Shown: one piece after another, positions 27,553 to 37,600 of the stretch
Position numbering within the stretch: the first letter of the stretch is position 1
Layout of the letters: every line of letters begins with the position of its first letter
Assembly (NCBI RefSeq): GCF_900143055.1
Contig: NZ_FRCW01000002.1
Coordinates: forward strand, 124,001 to 188,000
Direction: 5' to 3'
Length of the DNA stretch: 64,000 nt
Source of the DNA: Fibrobacter sp. UWR3
GTDB lineage: Bacteria; Fibrobacterota; Fibrobacteria; Fibrobacterales; Fibrobacteraceae
Program-made: the position numbers and the translations under genes
Notes under the pieces: model-generated
What the model was told of the DNA's origin: nothing
What the model saw: the letters and a program-made list of their open reading frames with translations, nothing else
Database searches by the model: none

Positions 27553-28236
27553 ATGGAAAACAAAATTACAATCAAGATGGATATCCGAGGGTTTATCCGT
27601 TTTTCCAACCAGGCCGTCAAGGACCTTAAGATCGACAAGAACCCGTACGCGGACGTCGAAATCGATACCGTGGGCAAGCGCATCGCCGTGACCCCGACCA
27701 AGACTCTCAAGACGACCTCCTTCCGCTTCATGCCCAACGGAGCAGGCTACCTGCTCTACTTCAAGGGCGCCATGAACAACACCGGTTTCCAGGTCGTTCC
27801 CGGTGCCTACACGATGGTCAAGGAAGGCAACAGGGTTGTTTTCTCCGGCAACGCTCCCGCCAAGAAGAAGGGCAGCTGGGAACTGTTCCCCTGCCGCAAC
27901 TCCGTCGGCATCCCGATGCTCTCCATCGACAGCCGCGGCACCATCATTTTCGACAAGCGTTCCTGCACGGCACTCGAAACCGCGAAGAACGACACCATGG
28001 TCGCCGAGTACGACGCAAGCAAGAAGATGTTCAAGCTCACCTTCGGCAAGAAGGGCTTCATCAACGTCCGTACCATCGCAAGCCACGCGAACGCCTCGTT
28101 CATGGGCACGCTTTCTTCGCACGGCATCGCCCTTCCCACGAAGAGCTACCGTACGGAATGCAAGATTGCGGGCAAGGTCGTGACCTTCAGCGTCGCGCCG
28201 CTCATCGCCGAACAGAAGAAGGCAAAGGCTAAGTAA
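27553..28236 (+). CDS. Unknown protein with an internal two-fold repeat
   Basis: The 227-residue basic protein has no signal peptide and no family I recognise. It is an internal duplication: residues about 5-100 align with about 120-215. Matching landmarks are MDIRGFIRF and IDSRGTIIF near the start of each half, and FKGAMNNTGFQVV and FMGTLSSHGIALP later. Both halves end in a VVFS or VTFS strand. It has a strong ribosome site and a consensus-like promoter, suggesting good expression. The next gene lies 14 bp downstream. Confidence 0.75.
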   Translation: MENKITIKMDIRGFIRFSNQAVKDLKIDKNPYADVEIDTVGKRIAVTPTKTLKTTSFRFMPNGAGYLLYFKGAMNNTGFQVVPGAYTMVKEGNRVVFSGNAPAKKKGSWELFPCRNSVGIPMLSIDSRGTIIFDKRSCTALETAKNDTMVAEYDASKKMFKLTFGKKGFINVRTIASHANASFMGTLSSHGIALPTKSYRTECKIAGKVVTFSVAPLIAEQKKAKAK

Positions 28237-28250
28237 CCCAGTAGGCTCCT

Positions 28251-28694
28251 ATGGTAGACGTACTCAAGGCATTCTATTCCGTTCACTACAACTTCGGCAT
28301 CCTCGCCATAATCATATTGCTTATCGGCATCTTCTTTGCAACGAAGAAGATGTGGATATTCCTTGCGATTACGGTGGCTGTCGTGCTCGTCATGAACGTT
28401 GTCCTGTACAAGATGACGGACGGAAAGTCCTGGACCATCGAGGCGGCGGTCGTGAAGAACGCCTACGGGACAGAATACAAGGCCGACCCCATGACCTTCT
28501 CCGTCCAGAAAAACTGGGTAAGCAAGGAAGGCATCGTGGTGGACCGCGGAGACACCATCCATCACTGGTGCTGGGTCGACCAGCTCTGGGAGGAATTCTC
28601 GCAGACTGACGTCATCGGAGCGCTCTGGGGCGAAAACAAGAGCAAGAAGATGATCAAGGCGTCTGAATCGCACGGCGAAGGTGTCGGCGAATAA
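28251..28694 (+). CDS. Unknown membrane protein
   Basis: The 147-residue product has two adjacent transmembrane helices (about 15-32 and 34-54) and a C-terminal soluble part with several Trp residues (HHWCWVDQLWEEF). No family was recognised. It follows the duplicated protein at 27553 closely and is probably co-transcribed. The tail ends in a polar Glu/Gly stretch. Confidence 0.65.
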   Translation: MVDVLKAFYSVHYNFGILAIIILLIGIFFATKKMWIFLAITVAVVLVMNVVLYKMTDGKSWTIEAAVVKNAYGTEYKADPMTFSVQKNWVSKEGIVVDRGDTIHHWCWVDQLWEEFSQTDVIGALWGENKSKKMIKASESHGEGVGE

Positions 28695-28703
28695 AAGCTC
28701 GCT

Positions 28704-29423
28704 CTAGAGATTCTCAAGAATTAGCCCGCCTTTTTCCATACGGAGGAAGGCGGGTTTCCATATCCACTCCCCGGGAGAGGCGACCACGCCACCCTCGACA
28801 TCCCACATGCCTGCGAGATGATGGTGACCGTGGATGCAGAAGTCGCAATTGTTGCGCTTGAGGACGGACTTGCCCCAACTCAGGTATTCTTCGAGGCGGA
28901 TCTTTCGGGATTCGCCGATTTTTCGGCTATTGCGGCCCACAAAACGCGCGAGCGCCATTCCCCAGTCCGGGTGAATCTGCTTGAAAAGGAAACGGTTCAG
29001 CGGGAAGTCGAGAACCCGGCGCATAATCCGGTACCCGAAATCGGATTTGGGAACGCCGTCGCCGTGATGGAAATAAACGCGCTTGCCCTGAATTTCAAGG
29101 ATCAGGCTCCTGTGGACCTGCACCCCGAGCGCCTTCGGAAAAAAATCCCCGTAGGCAAAGTCGTGGTTCCCGCGCAAGACGTGCACCTCGCAGCCCGCCT
29201 GGACAAGTTCACGGAGCGTGAAGAAGAGTTCCATGTGGTTCTTGTTCACGTAGTCGCTGTACTCGTACCAGAACTCGAACAGGTCGCCCACGACAACCAG
29301 GTGCGACGCCCTGCCCTTGATGGAGGCGAGGAAGTCCACGAGCATTTTCTCGCGGTCGGGCAACGCTCCCGGAGGGTTTACCCCCAAGTGGGCATCGGAT
29401 ATGAAGTAGGCACAGGATTCCAT
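28704..29423 (-). CDS. lpxH: UDP-2,3-diacylglucosamine diphosphatase (LpxH-like)
   Basis: The 239-residue protein is a calcineurin-type metallophosphoesterase of the LpxH family: SDAHLG, VGDLFEFW, LRGNHDF, FHHGDG and IHGHHH supply the di-metal ligands. LpxH cleaves UDP-diacylglucosamine to lipid X in lipid A synthesis on the inner face of the cytoplasmic membrane. I prefer the ATG at 29423; a GTG one codon earlier is possible. A general phosphoesterase role cannot be excluded, but the FEFW and HGHHH motifs favour LpxH. Confidence 0.85.
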   Translation of the reverse strand: MESCAYFISDAHLGVNPPGALPDREKMLVDFLASIKGRASHLVVVGDLFEFWYEYSDYVNKNHMELFFTLRELVQAGCEVHVLRGNHDFAYGDFFPKALGVQVHRSLILEIQGKRVYFHHGDGVPKSDFGYRIMRRVLDFPLNRFLFKQIHPDWGMALARFVGRNSRKIGESRKIRLEEYLSWGKSVLKRNNCDFCIHGHHHLAGMWDVEGGVVASPGEWIWKPAFLRMEKGGLILENL

Positions 29424-29452
29424 CACGAGATGAATATAGTAATTGGGAGTTC

Positions 29453-29507
29453 GTAGTTATTAGTTATTAGTTGTTAGAATATGCGGGTTGCGGGAAGTTT
29501 ATCGCCA
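29453..29507. repeat. TTAGT simple repeat plus GCGGGAAGTTTATCGC
   Basis: A short tract of TTATTAGTTATTAG words is followed by GCGGG and then GCGGGAAGTTTATCGC. This is the same two-part combination as at 22651-22750, 6.8 kb away. Confidence 0.6.
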
Positions 29508-29531
29508 AACAAAAGAATTATATTTAGGGTA

Positions 29532-30089
29532 ATGAGTTTTTCCGTAGCAAAATCGCTGGTCTTTGCAGGTTGCGCCCTCCTTGCGGGGTGTTCGATGAGC
29601 CTCACGAAATACGACCTGCAGGAATACCCGAAGACTATCCCGTTCTTCGAGCCCATCACGATTGCATACGGCGGGGACACGCTCTACCTCGATACGAACC
29701 TGCAGCGCGCCTACACGCGGGTAATAGACACGCTAAGCTACCCGATGGAAAGCTGCCGCGGGGTGGCGCACATCGATGCAAGCGTCTCGCAGGACGAACA
29801 GCCGAGCGCCTGGAACGTGGGTCTCGCATTCGTGCCGTTCTGGCCGTTTGCCCCCGTGAAAGAAACGTGGACCTACAGGATGGGCGTGCGCATTTTTTGC
29901 AACGGCTCCCTCACCTTCAAGGCGGAACTCGAAGAAAGCGAACACGTGGACGCCTTCTGGTACGGCAAGTTCCGGGCCGGCCTCGTGAACGATGCCTCGC
30001 AGGAGATGCACCGCAAGCTGCTGGAGCGCATCCGGTACGAAACGCAACTCGGAAGGAACACCGACCTCAATTCCGCGCAGGACTTTTAG
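29532..30089 (+). CDS. Small lipoprotein, unknown
   Basis: The 185-residue product has a lipoprotein signal with lipobox LLAGC. The mature part has no recognised domain; it has a FVPFWPFAPVKETWTY stretch followed by a predicted beta-rich region. The ATG at 29532 gives a clean signal peptide; an earlier in-frame start adds a charged stretch before it. rsmI begins one base after the stop, so the two are co-translated. Confidence 0.65.
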   Translation: MSFSVAKSLVFAGCALLAGCSMSLTKYDLQEYPKTIPFFEPITIAYGGDTLYLDTNLQRAYTRVIDTLSYPMESCRGVAHIDASVSQDEQPSAWNVGLAFVPFWPFAPVKETWTYRMGVRIFCNGSLTFKAELEESEHVDAFWYGKFRAGLVNDASQEMHRKLLERIRYETQLGRNTDLNSAQDF

Positions 30090-30090
30090 C

Positions 30091-30774
30091 ATGCACACAC
30101 TGTATATCGTCGCAACTCCCATCGGGAACATGGAAGATATCACCTACCGCGCCGTGCGGATCTTGAAAGAAGTCCCGCTCGTGCTCGCCGAGGACACGCG
30201 CCACACGCGCATCCTGTTCGACAACTACGGGATAAACACCCCGATGGAAGCCTACCACGACTTCAACAAGGAGAAGGTGACCCCGAAGTACGTGGAGTTT
30301 CTGAAAAACGAGGGCGATATCGCGCTCGTAAGCGACGCGGGAACGCCGGGTGTCGCCGACCCCGCATTCAATCTGGTGCGGCAGTGCGTGCGCGAAGGTA
30401 TCGACGTGCGTGCTGTTCCCGGGCCCTGCGCGATGATTACAGCACTCGTATCGAGCGGCATGCCCACAGACCACTTCACGTTCCAGTACTTTTCGCCCAA
30501 GAAGAGCGCCCAGCGCATCCACCTGCTCGAAAAGCTGAAGGACGAAGAGGCAACGCAGATTTTTTACGCGAGCCCGCACAATATCGACAAGTTCGTCGAG
30601 GAAATCGGCCAGGTTTTCGGCGAAATCAAGATTGCGCTGATGCGCGAACTCACCAAGAAGTTCGAAGAGCACCTCATCGGCACGCCGGCCGAGATTACGG
30701 CGCACTTCAAGGCGCACCCGCCCAAGGGCGAATTCGTGCTGATATTCAACCCGAAGGACAAGAGCGGACTGTAA
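30091..30774 (+). CDS. rsmI: 16S rRNA (cytidine-2'-O)-methyltransferase RsmI
   Basis: The 227-residue protein has the tetrapyrrole-methylase fold and RsmI signatures: LYIVATPIGNMEDITYRAVR at the start, AEDTRHTR, VSDAGTPGVADP and the VPGPCA loop. RsmI methylates the 2'-O of C1402 in 16S rRNA. It starts one base after the small lipoprotein gene and is followed by lnt after six bases, so these three form one unit. Confidence 0.94.
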   Translation: MHTLYIVATPIGNMEDITYRAVRILKEVPLVLAEDTRHTRILFDNYGINTPMEAYHDFNKEKVTPKYVEFLKNEGDIALVSDAGTPGVADPAFNLVRQCVREGIDVRAVPGPCAMITALVSSGMPTDHFTFQYFSPKKSAQRIHLLEKLKDEEATQIFYASPHNIDKFVEEIGQVFGEIKIALMRELTKKFEEHLIGTPAEITAHFKAHPPKGEFVLIFNPKDKSGL

Positions 30775-30780
30775 AAACAT

Positions 30781-32763
30781 ATGATGGACAAAATTAAGAA
30801 TTTACTTGGTTCGCTCCCGAAAGTTTACTGGATTTATTTCGCTGCCCTTTTTATAGCGGAACTTGTCGCGTTCGCGCTCCGGCCCAACGAACCGGGGCTT
30901 TACTCGAACCCCGTGCAGTTCGCACCGCTCGCCATCGCGCTCGGGTTCCTGTTCACGCGCGAGGCCCGCAAGAACTTCCGCCGCCACATATACACCTACG
31001 GCATATTGCAGTTTGCATTCCTCGCCCTCGATTACACCCTCGGGGATTCTACCGGAGTGGGGCATGCTGGCCTGTACCAGATAGCGACCCTCGCCCTCCC
31101 GCTGTTTATCTTCTGGCTCGTGCTTTTCGCCCGCTGGAACGTGGCCCGCATCCGCGAGTTCGATTCCCGCAGGGCGCTTCTCCTGAGCGGTATCGCCTGG
31201 GGGCTTTTCGCATTCGCCTTCCCGCCTCTCCCGCTCGGGCCCGCCGCCCTCCTGCTTCTCGTGCCCTGGTTTATCGTGCTTGACCGCTACAACAGGAACA
31301 CCGCAATATTCGCGACGTTCTGGTCGGGAATGATTTACAACACGGTGAACTACTACTGGATTTACAACGTGATGAACGTGGATTCCGCGCCCTCCGGCCT
31401 AATCTGCCTCGGTGTGTTCCTGCTCATCGCATTCTTCAGCGCGTACAGCGTGTTCGCCGCGTTCATCTACACGCTCGCAAAGAACATCAAGTTCGGTGGC
31501 CGCGCCTGGCTACTCGCGCTCTACCCCATATTCTACGCGGGTCTCGAGATGACGCGCACCCGCGGGGATTTCGCCTTCCCGTGGAGCCACCTCGGGTACG
31601 TTTTCGGCAACACGCTCGAATCCCTGCAGGCGCTCTCCGTCATCGGCATCTTCGGATACACGGCCCTCATCATCGCGTCGAACATGATGGTCGCGAAGGC
31701 CATCGAAAGCCCGTGGAAAAAGCCCGCAGGCGACAACCGCACAAAATTCGTTCTCGCGAAACTTCCGCTGGCCGTGCCCGCACTGATATACGCGGCCCTC
31801 CTGGTTCACGGGAACGTGGTGCTCAGCAGGCCAGAGGCACAGCCCTTCTACGGCGCAGAAGCACCCGAAACGCCCCTGATGGCGATGGTCCAGCCGAGCA
31901 TCGAGCAGGGGGAAAAGTGGAGCAAGGCGCGGTTCGATTCCATTACCGCAAAGACATTCGGCATGGTGAACGACAGTGTAACCGCGGGGACAAACCTCAT
32001 TATCCTCGCCGAGACCGCCGTCCCCGACCACATCCGCAGGCAGCCCGCGACAATCCGGGCGCTGCACAGGCTCGCGGAGCGCCACAACGCAGCGGTTCTC
32101 ACAGGCGCGCTAGACTTCCACCGCAACGAACCGGGAAGCCCGCGCAAGTACGACATCTACAATGCGTCGTTCCTGTTCACGCCCGAAGATTCCCATTCTT
32201 ACCAGCGCTACATCAAGAAGCACCTCGTGCCCTTCAGCGAGCGCATTCCCTTCGACGACATCTTCCCCATCCTCAACTACGTGGACCTGGGCGAGGGCGA
32301 CTTCGTGCCCGGCAAGGAAACTCCCGTGTACGAGCCGTTCAAGTGGACGCCCTTCATCTGCTACGACGCTATCTTCGGCGACCTCGTGCGCGAGGCAATC
32401 AACGCGGGTTCGCGCCTGATGGTGAACATCACGAACGACGGCTGGTTCGGCAGGAGCACCGCCCCCTACCAGCACCTGAACCTGGTTCGCTACCGCGCCA
32501 TCGAGAACGGCATGCCCACCGCAAGGCTTGCAAACAGCGGCGTCACGGCATTCATCGACCAGTACGGGCATTTCGACAAGAACACCGAAATCTTTACCGA
32601 CCGCGTAGTCTCGCGCAAGATGCAGCTCAAAACCCGCGACACGCCCTACCAGCACTACGGTGACAGCGTAGAGACCGCTCTACTGTGGTTCTTCCTGTTG
32701 TACCTAATCGCCGTAGCCTCTATGACCCTCCGAAATACGGTACGTTCCGGCAACCGCAAGTGA
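30781..32763 (+). CDS. lnt: Apolipoprotein N-acyltransferase
   Basis: The 660-residue protein has several N-terminal transmembrane helices and a C-terminal nitrilase-like domain with the Lnt catalytic residues: Glu in IILAETAVPD, Lys in IKKHLVPF and Cys in PFICYDAIFGD. Lnt adds the third acyl chain to lipoproteins in the inner membrane, and the window encodes many lipoproteins. It is longer than the roughly 510-residue E. coli enzyme because of about 150 extra N-terminal residues with additional helices. Two adjacent ATGs are possible starts. Confidence 0.92.
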   Translation: MMDKIKNLLGSLPKVYWIYFAALFIAELVAFALRPNEPGLYSNPVQFAPLAIALGFLFTREARKNFRRHIYTYGILQFAFLALDYTLGDSTGVGHAGLYQIATLALPLFIFWLVLFARWNVARIREFDSRRALLLSGIAWGLFAFAFPPLPLGPAALLLLVPWFIVLDRYNRNTAIFATFWSGMIYNTVNYYWIYNVMNVDSAPSGLICLGVFLLIAFFSAYSVFAAFIYTLAKNIKFGGRAWLLALYPIFYAGLEMTRTRGDFAFPWSHLGYVFGNTLESLQALSVIGIFGYTALIIASNMMVAKAIESPWKKPAGDNRTKFVLAKLPLAVPALIYAALLVHGNVVLSRPEAQPFYGAEAPETPLMAMVQPSIEQGEKWSKARFDSITAKTFGMVNDSVTAGTNLIILAETAVPDHIRRQPATIRALHRLAERHNAAVLTGALDFHRNEPGSPRKYDIYNASFLFTPEDSHSYQRYIKKHLVPFSERIPFDDIFPILNYVDLGEGDFVPGKETPVYEPFKWTPFICYDAIFGDLVREAINAGSRLMVNITNDGWFGRSTAPYQHLNLVRYRAIENGMPTARLANSGVTAFIDQYGHFDKNTEIFTDRVVSRKMQLKTRDTPYQHYGDSVETALLWFFLLYLIAVASMTLRNTVRSGNRK

Positions 32764-32898
32764 AAACTTAAATAAACGGGACGTTTTAGCCCAACCGGAC
32801 TTTTCTTCCCGCTTTTTGCAGAACGTCACTCGACATTTTTTTGAAAAAAACTGCGTTTTTAGCCCGTATTTATCTATTTTCCTTTCTGAGAGAATGTT

Positions 32899-32913
32899 TG
32901 GCACGCTTTTTGC
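32899..32913 (+). promoter_or_regulatory. Sigma-54 (RpoN) promoter
   Basis: TGGCAC (32899-32904), five bases, then TTGC (32910-32913) is a perfect match to the -24/-12 consensus. It lies 69 bp before the start of the charged repeat protein. No enhancer-binding protein gene is nearby. Confidence 0.7.
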
Positions 32914-32981
32914 GACACCTAAAACAGAAAAACAAAACTGAAAAGTAAAAAGCGTAAAACCAATAACCAAAGAGGTGTATG

Positions 32982-33392
32982 ATGAAAACCAAACTGATTC
33001 CCGTACTGGCACTGTCTATCATGGGTGTCTTTGCGACAACGTCTTTCGCTCAGGACAAAGTTGTCCCGGCATCGGACGAAAGCGTTGCCGAGGAAGTCGT
33101 TTCTACAGACAAGGCCGACCCCAGGGCTGACCGCGCAAAGGAACGTTTCGAACGCAAGGACGCCAAGAAGGCAGAAATTGCAAACCACAAGGCCGAAATG
33201 AAGGCCCTGAAGGAAGAACGTGCTGCGGCCCGCGCCGAACGCAAGGAAGCCAAGAAAGCCGAAATTGCAAGCCACAAGGCCGAAATGAACGCCCTTAAGG
33301 AAGAACGCGCAGCGGCCCGCGCCGAACGCAAGGAAGCCAAGAGGGCCGAAAAGGAAGCCCGCAAGGCGAACCGAGTCAAGGGCCACTCGTAA
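32982..33392 (+). CDS. Secreted charged Ala/Lys/Glu/Arg repeat protein
   Basis: The 136-residue product has a signal peptide (ending TTSFA) and a mature part made almost only of Ala, Lys, Glu and Arg. Two near-identical 29-residue units (KAEIANHKAEMKALKEE and KAEIASHKAEMNALKEE starts) form a long helical or coiled-coil rod. No family was recognised; it recalls small periplasmic stress or adaptor proteins. The second of two adjacent ATGs fits the GAGGTG ribosome site best. It has a sigma-54-like promoter and a terminator directly downstream, so it is monocistronic. Confidence 0.7.
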   Translation: MKTKLIPVLALSIMGVFATTSFAQDKVVPASDESVAEEVVSTDKADPRADRAKERFERKDAKKAEIANHKAEMKALKEERAAARAERKEAKKAEIASHKAEMNALKEERAAARAERKEAKRAEKEARKANRVKGHS

Positions 33393-33418
33393 TATTCCTG
33401 CCGAAAGGATAACCCTAA

Positions 33419-33446
33419 GGGACGCGATCCAAATCGCGTCCTTTTA
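33419..33446 (+). terminator. Rho-independent terminator
   Basis: A nine-base stem (GGACGCGAT with ATCGCGTCC) with a CCAA loop is followed by TTTTA. It ends the transcript of the charged repeat gene and lies at the 3' end of the convergent barrel gene. Confidence 0.85.
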
Positions 33447-34508
33447 TATTTCCCAGCTGACGCCCGCCTTGAATTCGGTAAAGAACGTCCGCCTGGGTTC
33501 TGTAAAGTACTTGTATTTTTTCGGTATCGCGAAGAACAGCCTATAGAACTGTTCCACCCCCGCATACACTCCGAACACGCAGGGTTTCCAGGACAAAGTA
33601 ACCGCCCAGGAACCGCTGAGTTTTTCAACCTTCTCGTACTTGTTATCCGGGCCGTCCACTACATACCCGTAGAACAAGTTCGCCTTCGCATCTATCGATA
33701 TCTCTGTCTTGAACCTGAACGAAAGGGACGGATTGAACGACGGGCCGAACCACTTGAGCCAATACGGCGTGCTGATGGAATCGGCCTCGAAACGCGCCCC
33801 CGCGAAAACGGAAGCCTTCCATCCGTATTTCACATAACGACGCCACGAGACATAGGCCGCCGCATACAGGGGGCCATCGAGATTTTCGTACCCCCAAAGG
33901 GAGATGCTCAGCTTGTGCGTCCCCAGATGCACGGGTTGAAACTCGAACATGGCGTAGAATTCGGGAACCCAGTCATCGACTTCCGAGACATTGAAGTTCG
34001 CCCCGACATCCAGGGCCAGGGACTTGCCGACAAGGCCATACCCCACCCCGAGCGAAGATTCCCACGCGCTCGTATCCAACGAACGCAAGTCATCCTTGTC
34101 TACAAACCAGCCTCCCGACACGCTAAGGTCAAAGGAATGGCTCCAGTTCCACGAATCGTACTCCAGCGATGCCGTCGCCGCAGTAGCTATTTCGCTACCG
34201 AACTCGCTCCCGGAAATTCCGCGGCTCTTGTAAAGCAGCCCGACATAACCCAGCCGGCCCGACGAATGGAATTCCCAGGAATTGGAGAAGAGCGCCTCGT
34301 TGTAGTCATCGATGATTTCCTGGAGTTCCGCCGTATAGGGGCCACCCGCAGTCACGGCAGAATCAAAGAGAGCAAGAGCCCGCGTGATATCGCCAGCCTC
34401 TTCCGCCTTCAATGCACGGTAATAGAGTTCACCCTGGGTTTCCTCGTCTGCAAGAGAAAGGCCCGCAAGGAAAAACAACAAGCAACAAACAACCACACGA
34501 CACCGCAT
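33444..34508 (-). CDS. Secreted barrel-like protein with TPR-like N-terminus
   Basis: The 354-residue product has a signal peptide (CLLFFLAGLSLA) and an N-terminal helical part, YYRALKAEEAGDITRALALFD, that resembles a TPR repeat. The C-terminal part (about 90-354) is rich in alternating aromatic and polar strands, as in outer-membrane barrels. The ATG at 34508 is preferred; a GTG two codons upstream is possible. No named family was recognised. Confidence 0.65.
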   Translation of the reverse strand: MRCRVVVCCLLFFLAGLSLADEETQGELYYRALKAEEAGDITRALALFDSAVTAGGPYTAELQEIIDDYNEALFSNSWEFHSSGRLGYVGLLYKSRGISGSEFGSEIATAATASLEYDSWNWSHSFDLSVSGGWFVDKDDLRSLDTSAWESSLGVGYGLVGKSLALDVGANFNVSEVDDWVPEFYAMFEFQPVHLGTHKLSISLWGYENLDGPLYAAAYVSWRRYVKYGWKASVFAGARFEADSISTPYWLKWFGPSFNPSLSFRFKTEISIDAKANLFYGYVVDGPDNKYEKVEKLSGSWAVTLSWKPCVFGVYAGVEQFYRLFFAIPKKYKYFTEPRRTFFTEFKAGVSWEI

Positions 34509-34617
34509 AACCACCAGTAAATATACCTAAAAAAGCGCCACGGAGTACATTCGCCGCATCACAATATTTTCACAAACTTTGCCCAAATGTGCAGTCAATT
34601 TTACTATATTTGGCGCG

Positions 34618-37600
34618 ATGGATTTTGGAACACGCGTAAATACCTGGTGGAGCCGCAAGTGGCTCGACACGCTCCTGGAATCGGCCGACGAGCAGGCCGT
34701 GAAGCAGGGGCTAAAGTTCGTGGAACGCGGGCAGGTAACGAGCATCGACATCATCGACAACCGCGTGATTTCCGTAGTGAAAGGCCCGAACGGCGGCGTC
34801 CACAACAACTACATCGTATTCCCGAAGTTCAAGGACGAGAAGGCCGACGTTTTCATGAACCTGCTGATGCAGCAGCCCGCCGAGATGCTCGCGCTCAAGA
34901 ACGGGGCAATGAACCCGCCGCTCGAACTTCTGCTCGCCAAGAGCGGGCTCACGCTTTTCGACAGCATCGCCGACGTGAAGATGGGCTGCGACTGCCGCGA
35001 CCCCGTGCCCTGCAAGTACATCGTGGCGACCTTCGTGAAGATTGCCGAGCAGGCCGATTCGAGCCCCAACCTGCTGTTCAAGCTGCACGGGCTCGACCTG
35101 GAAGCCTACCGCGAGCACCACACGCTGGAAGCGAACCTCGAGGCCCCGCAGGAACAGAAAATCGTGCGCGCCCTGGGTGGCAAGAGCAAGATTTTTGAAC
35201 AGGCGGTAGACAACCGGCTCGACTTCGCCGAGGATTCCAGCGACAGCCTGTTTGCAAACTCGCAGGGTTCCGTTACCCGCACGCCCCGGCAGATACTGCC
35301 GCAATTCGATTTCGATTCCTGGAAGGACTACTCGCGCATACTGCCCGCGATGCTGCCCAACTACCCCAAGTTCTGCCCCGCCGGGAACTTCCGCAAGAGC
35401 TTTACCGACGAGCTGGAAGGCTGCCGCAAATTCTTCGCGAACTACGAGAACTTCGACCAGTTCCTGGAGCACTACCGCGTAAACAACTCCAAGACGTTTA
35501 TCGCCGAGAACGAGGCCCTGCGCATCTACCACAAGAACGGCTGGCGCTGGCATTTCGACCACCTGAACGAAGGCGGGAACGTCATCGAGACGGGCCTCAG
35601 CGTGCCCCAGGTGATGGGAGCCGTGAGCTGGCTCGGGGGCCGCAACCTCTCCTGGCACCACTACACGGCATGCTACCTGTTCCTGCTACTGAAGGTGGCG
35701 TTCCACCTGGTACGCACTGGCGCCATCTACCCGCAGGTTTTCTGGACGCACAAGGATGTCGCGCAGGTGCGCTGGCTCCCCGCCGAAATGCTGCCCGATA
35801 TCCTCGGGATTGTCGCGGACCTCGAGGCGGCCGCCCCGCAAAAGTTCGCGTTCACCGCCCGCGAAGAGGAATTCGTGGAAATGGCGGAACCCGCAGAACA
35901 GGTGCTCTCGCTGTTCATTTCACAGCTGCTGCGGTTCGCGCACACGTACAAGCCCGCGCTCAAGACAAACCACGGGAACCTGCTATCGTTCTTCTTCACG
36001 TGCGTCTCGGGCAGGCTCGCAGGCAACATGCTCTCCGTACCGGCGGGCATCCAGAAGTGGTTTTCCGTCTATTCGAGCCTAGACTTCCGCACGCAACTGC
36101 TGTTCAAGTGCTACGAGAGCGGCGAGCAGGTTGCACTCGAAGTTTTCGTCATTGATACAGACAAACTCACACCCCTTTCTACTTTATTCGAAGAGAACGA
36201 CGCGCGCCTGCTCTCGATTTTGAACATCCTGAACGGCATCGCGGATTCATTCAAGCCGATGGGCACCTACATCGAGAACCGTGCGGCCTCCCCCATCATG
36301 ATGCAGGGTGCCGTACTGCTCCAGTTTTTACAGGATTGCCTCAAGAAGCTCGAAATTTTCGGCATCAAGACCGAAATTCCGAAGAACCTGATGAACGTGG
36401 GCAAGCCCAAGCCCAAGATTCGCCTGCAGGGCAGCATGAGTTTTGGCGCGTTTACCGCGAACGACCTGCTCGATTTTGACTGGGAAGTGGCGATTGGCGA
36501 CGAGAACGTATCGGCGGAAGAATTCCTGGAACTTGCCGAGAATGCGGATGGGCTATTAAAATACAAGTCGCAGTATGTGGAGGTGAGCGCCGAGGACCTG
36601 CAACGCATCCGCGAACAGATTGAAGGCCGCGCGAAAGGCGATAAGGGCGCGAAAGGCCCCGATGCGGGTGCGGAAGGCTCTGCAGACAGCGAAAACGCGG
36701 GTAAGGACGGCGCGGGTTCCGCCGCAGGTGATGAAAGCACGGACGGCGAAGACACAGACGGCGAACCGGTCATCACGCAGGCGAAACTCGTGCAGGCGTG
36801 CTTCACCGGAGAATGCGACGGCATCCCGGTCGACATGGCGGGCGAATTCAAGCAGCAGTTCGATTCCTGGCGCAGCGAAACCGAAGTCGCCCTCCCCGAG
36901 CACCTGAACGCGACCATGCGCCCCTACCAGGTGCGCGGCTACTCGTGGATGTACAAGAACCTCGAAATCGGTTTCGGTTGCATCCTCGCCGACGACATGG
37001 GCCTCGGAAAGACCCTCCAGGTCATCGCGTTCCTCCTCAAGATGCACGAAGAAGGCAAGCTCGCCGAGAAGAAGGCTCTCGTGGTGATGCCCGCGGGCCT
37101 GCTGTGCAACTGGCAGGTCGAAATCAAGAAATTCGCGCCCGACCTCACGTTCTTCGCCTACCACGGCGGGAGCCGCGACCTCGAGAAATTCCACGCCGAC
37201 GTGCTGCTCACCACCTACGCCACATTCCGCAAGGACTTTGTCGAACTGAACGAGCGTGAATGGCAGGTAATCGTCATCGACGAAGCGCAGAACATCAAGA
37301 ACGCCGACAGCGAGCAGAGCAGGCTATTGCGCCGCATGCGCGCGCCCATGAAAATCGCGATGAGCGGCACCCCCGTCGAGAACCGACTCATGGAATTCTG
37401 GACCATCATGGATTTTGCGAACCGCGGGTTCTTCCCGAGCGCCGCCGAATTCCGCGAAAAGTTCGAGACGCCCATCCAGAAAATGGGCAACGAGAAGGTG
37501 GCAGAAACGTTCCGCAAGATTACGGCACCCTTCATGCTGCGCCGCCTCAAGACCGACAAGAGCATCATCAGCGACTTGCCCGACAAGATTATCCAGGACG

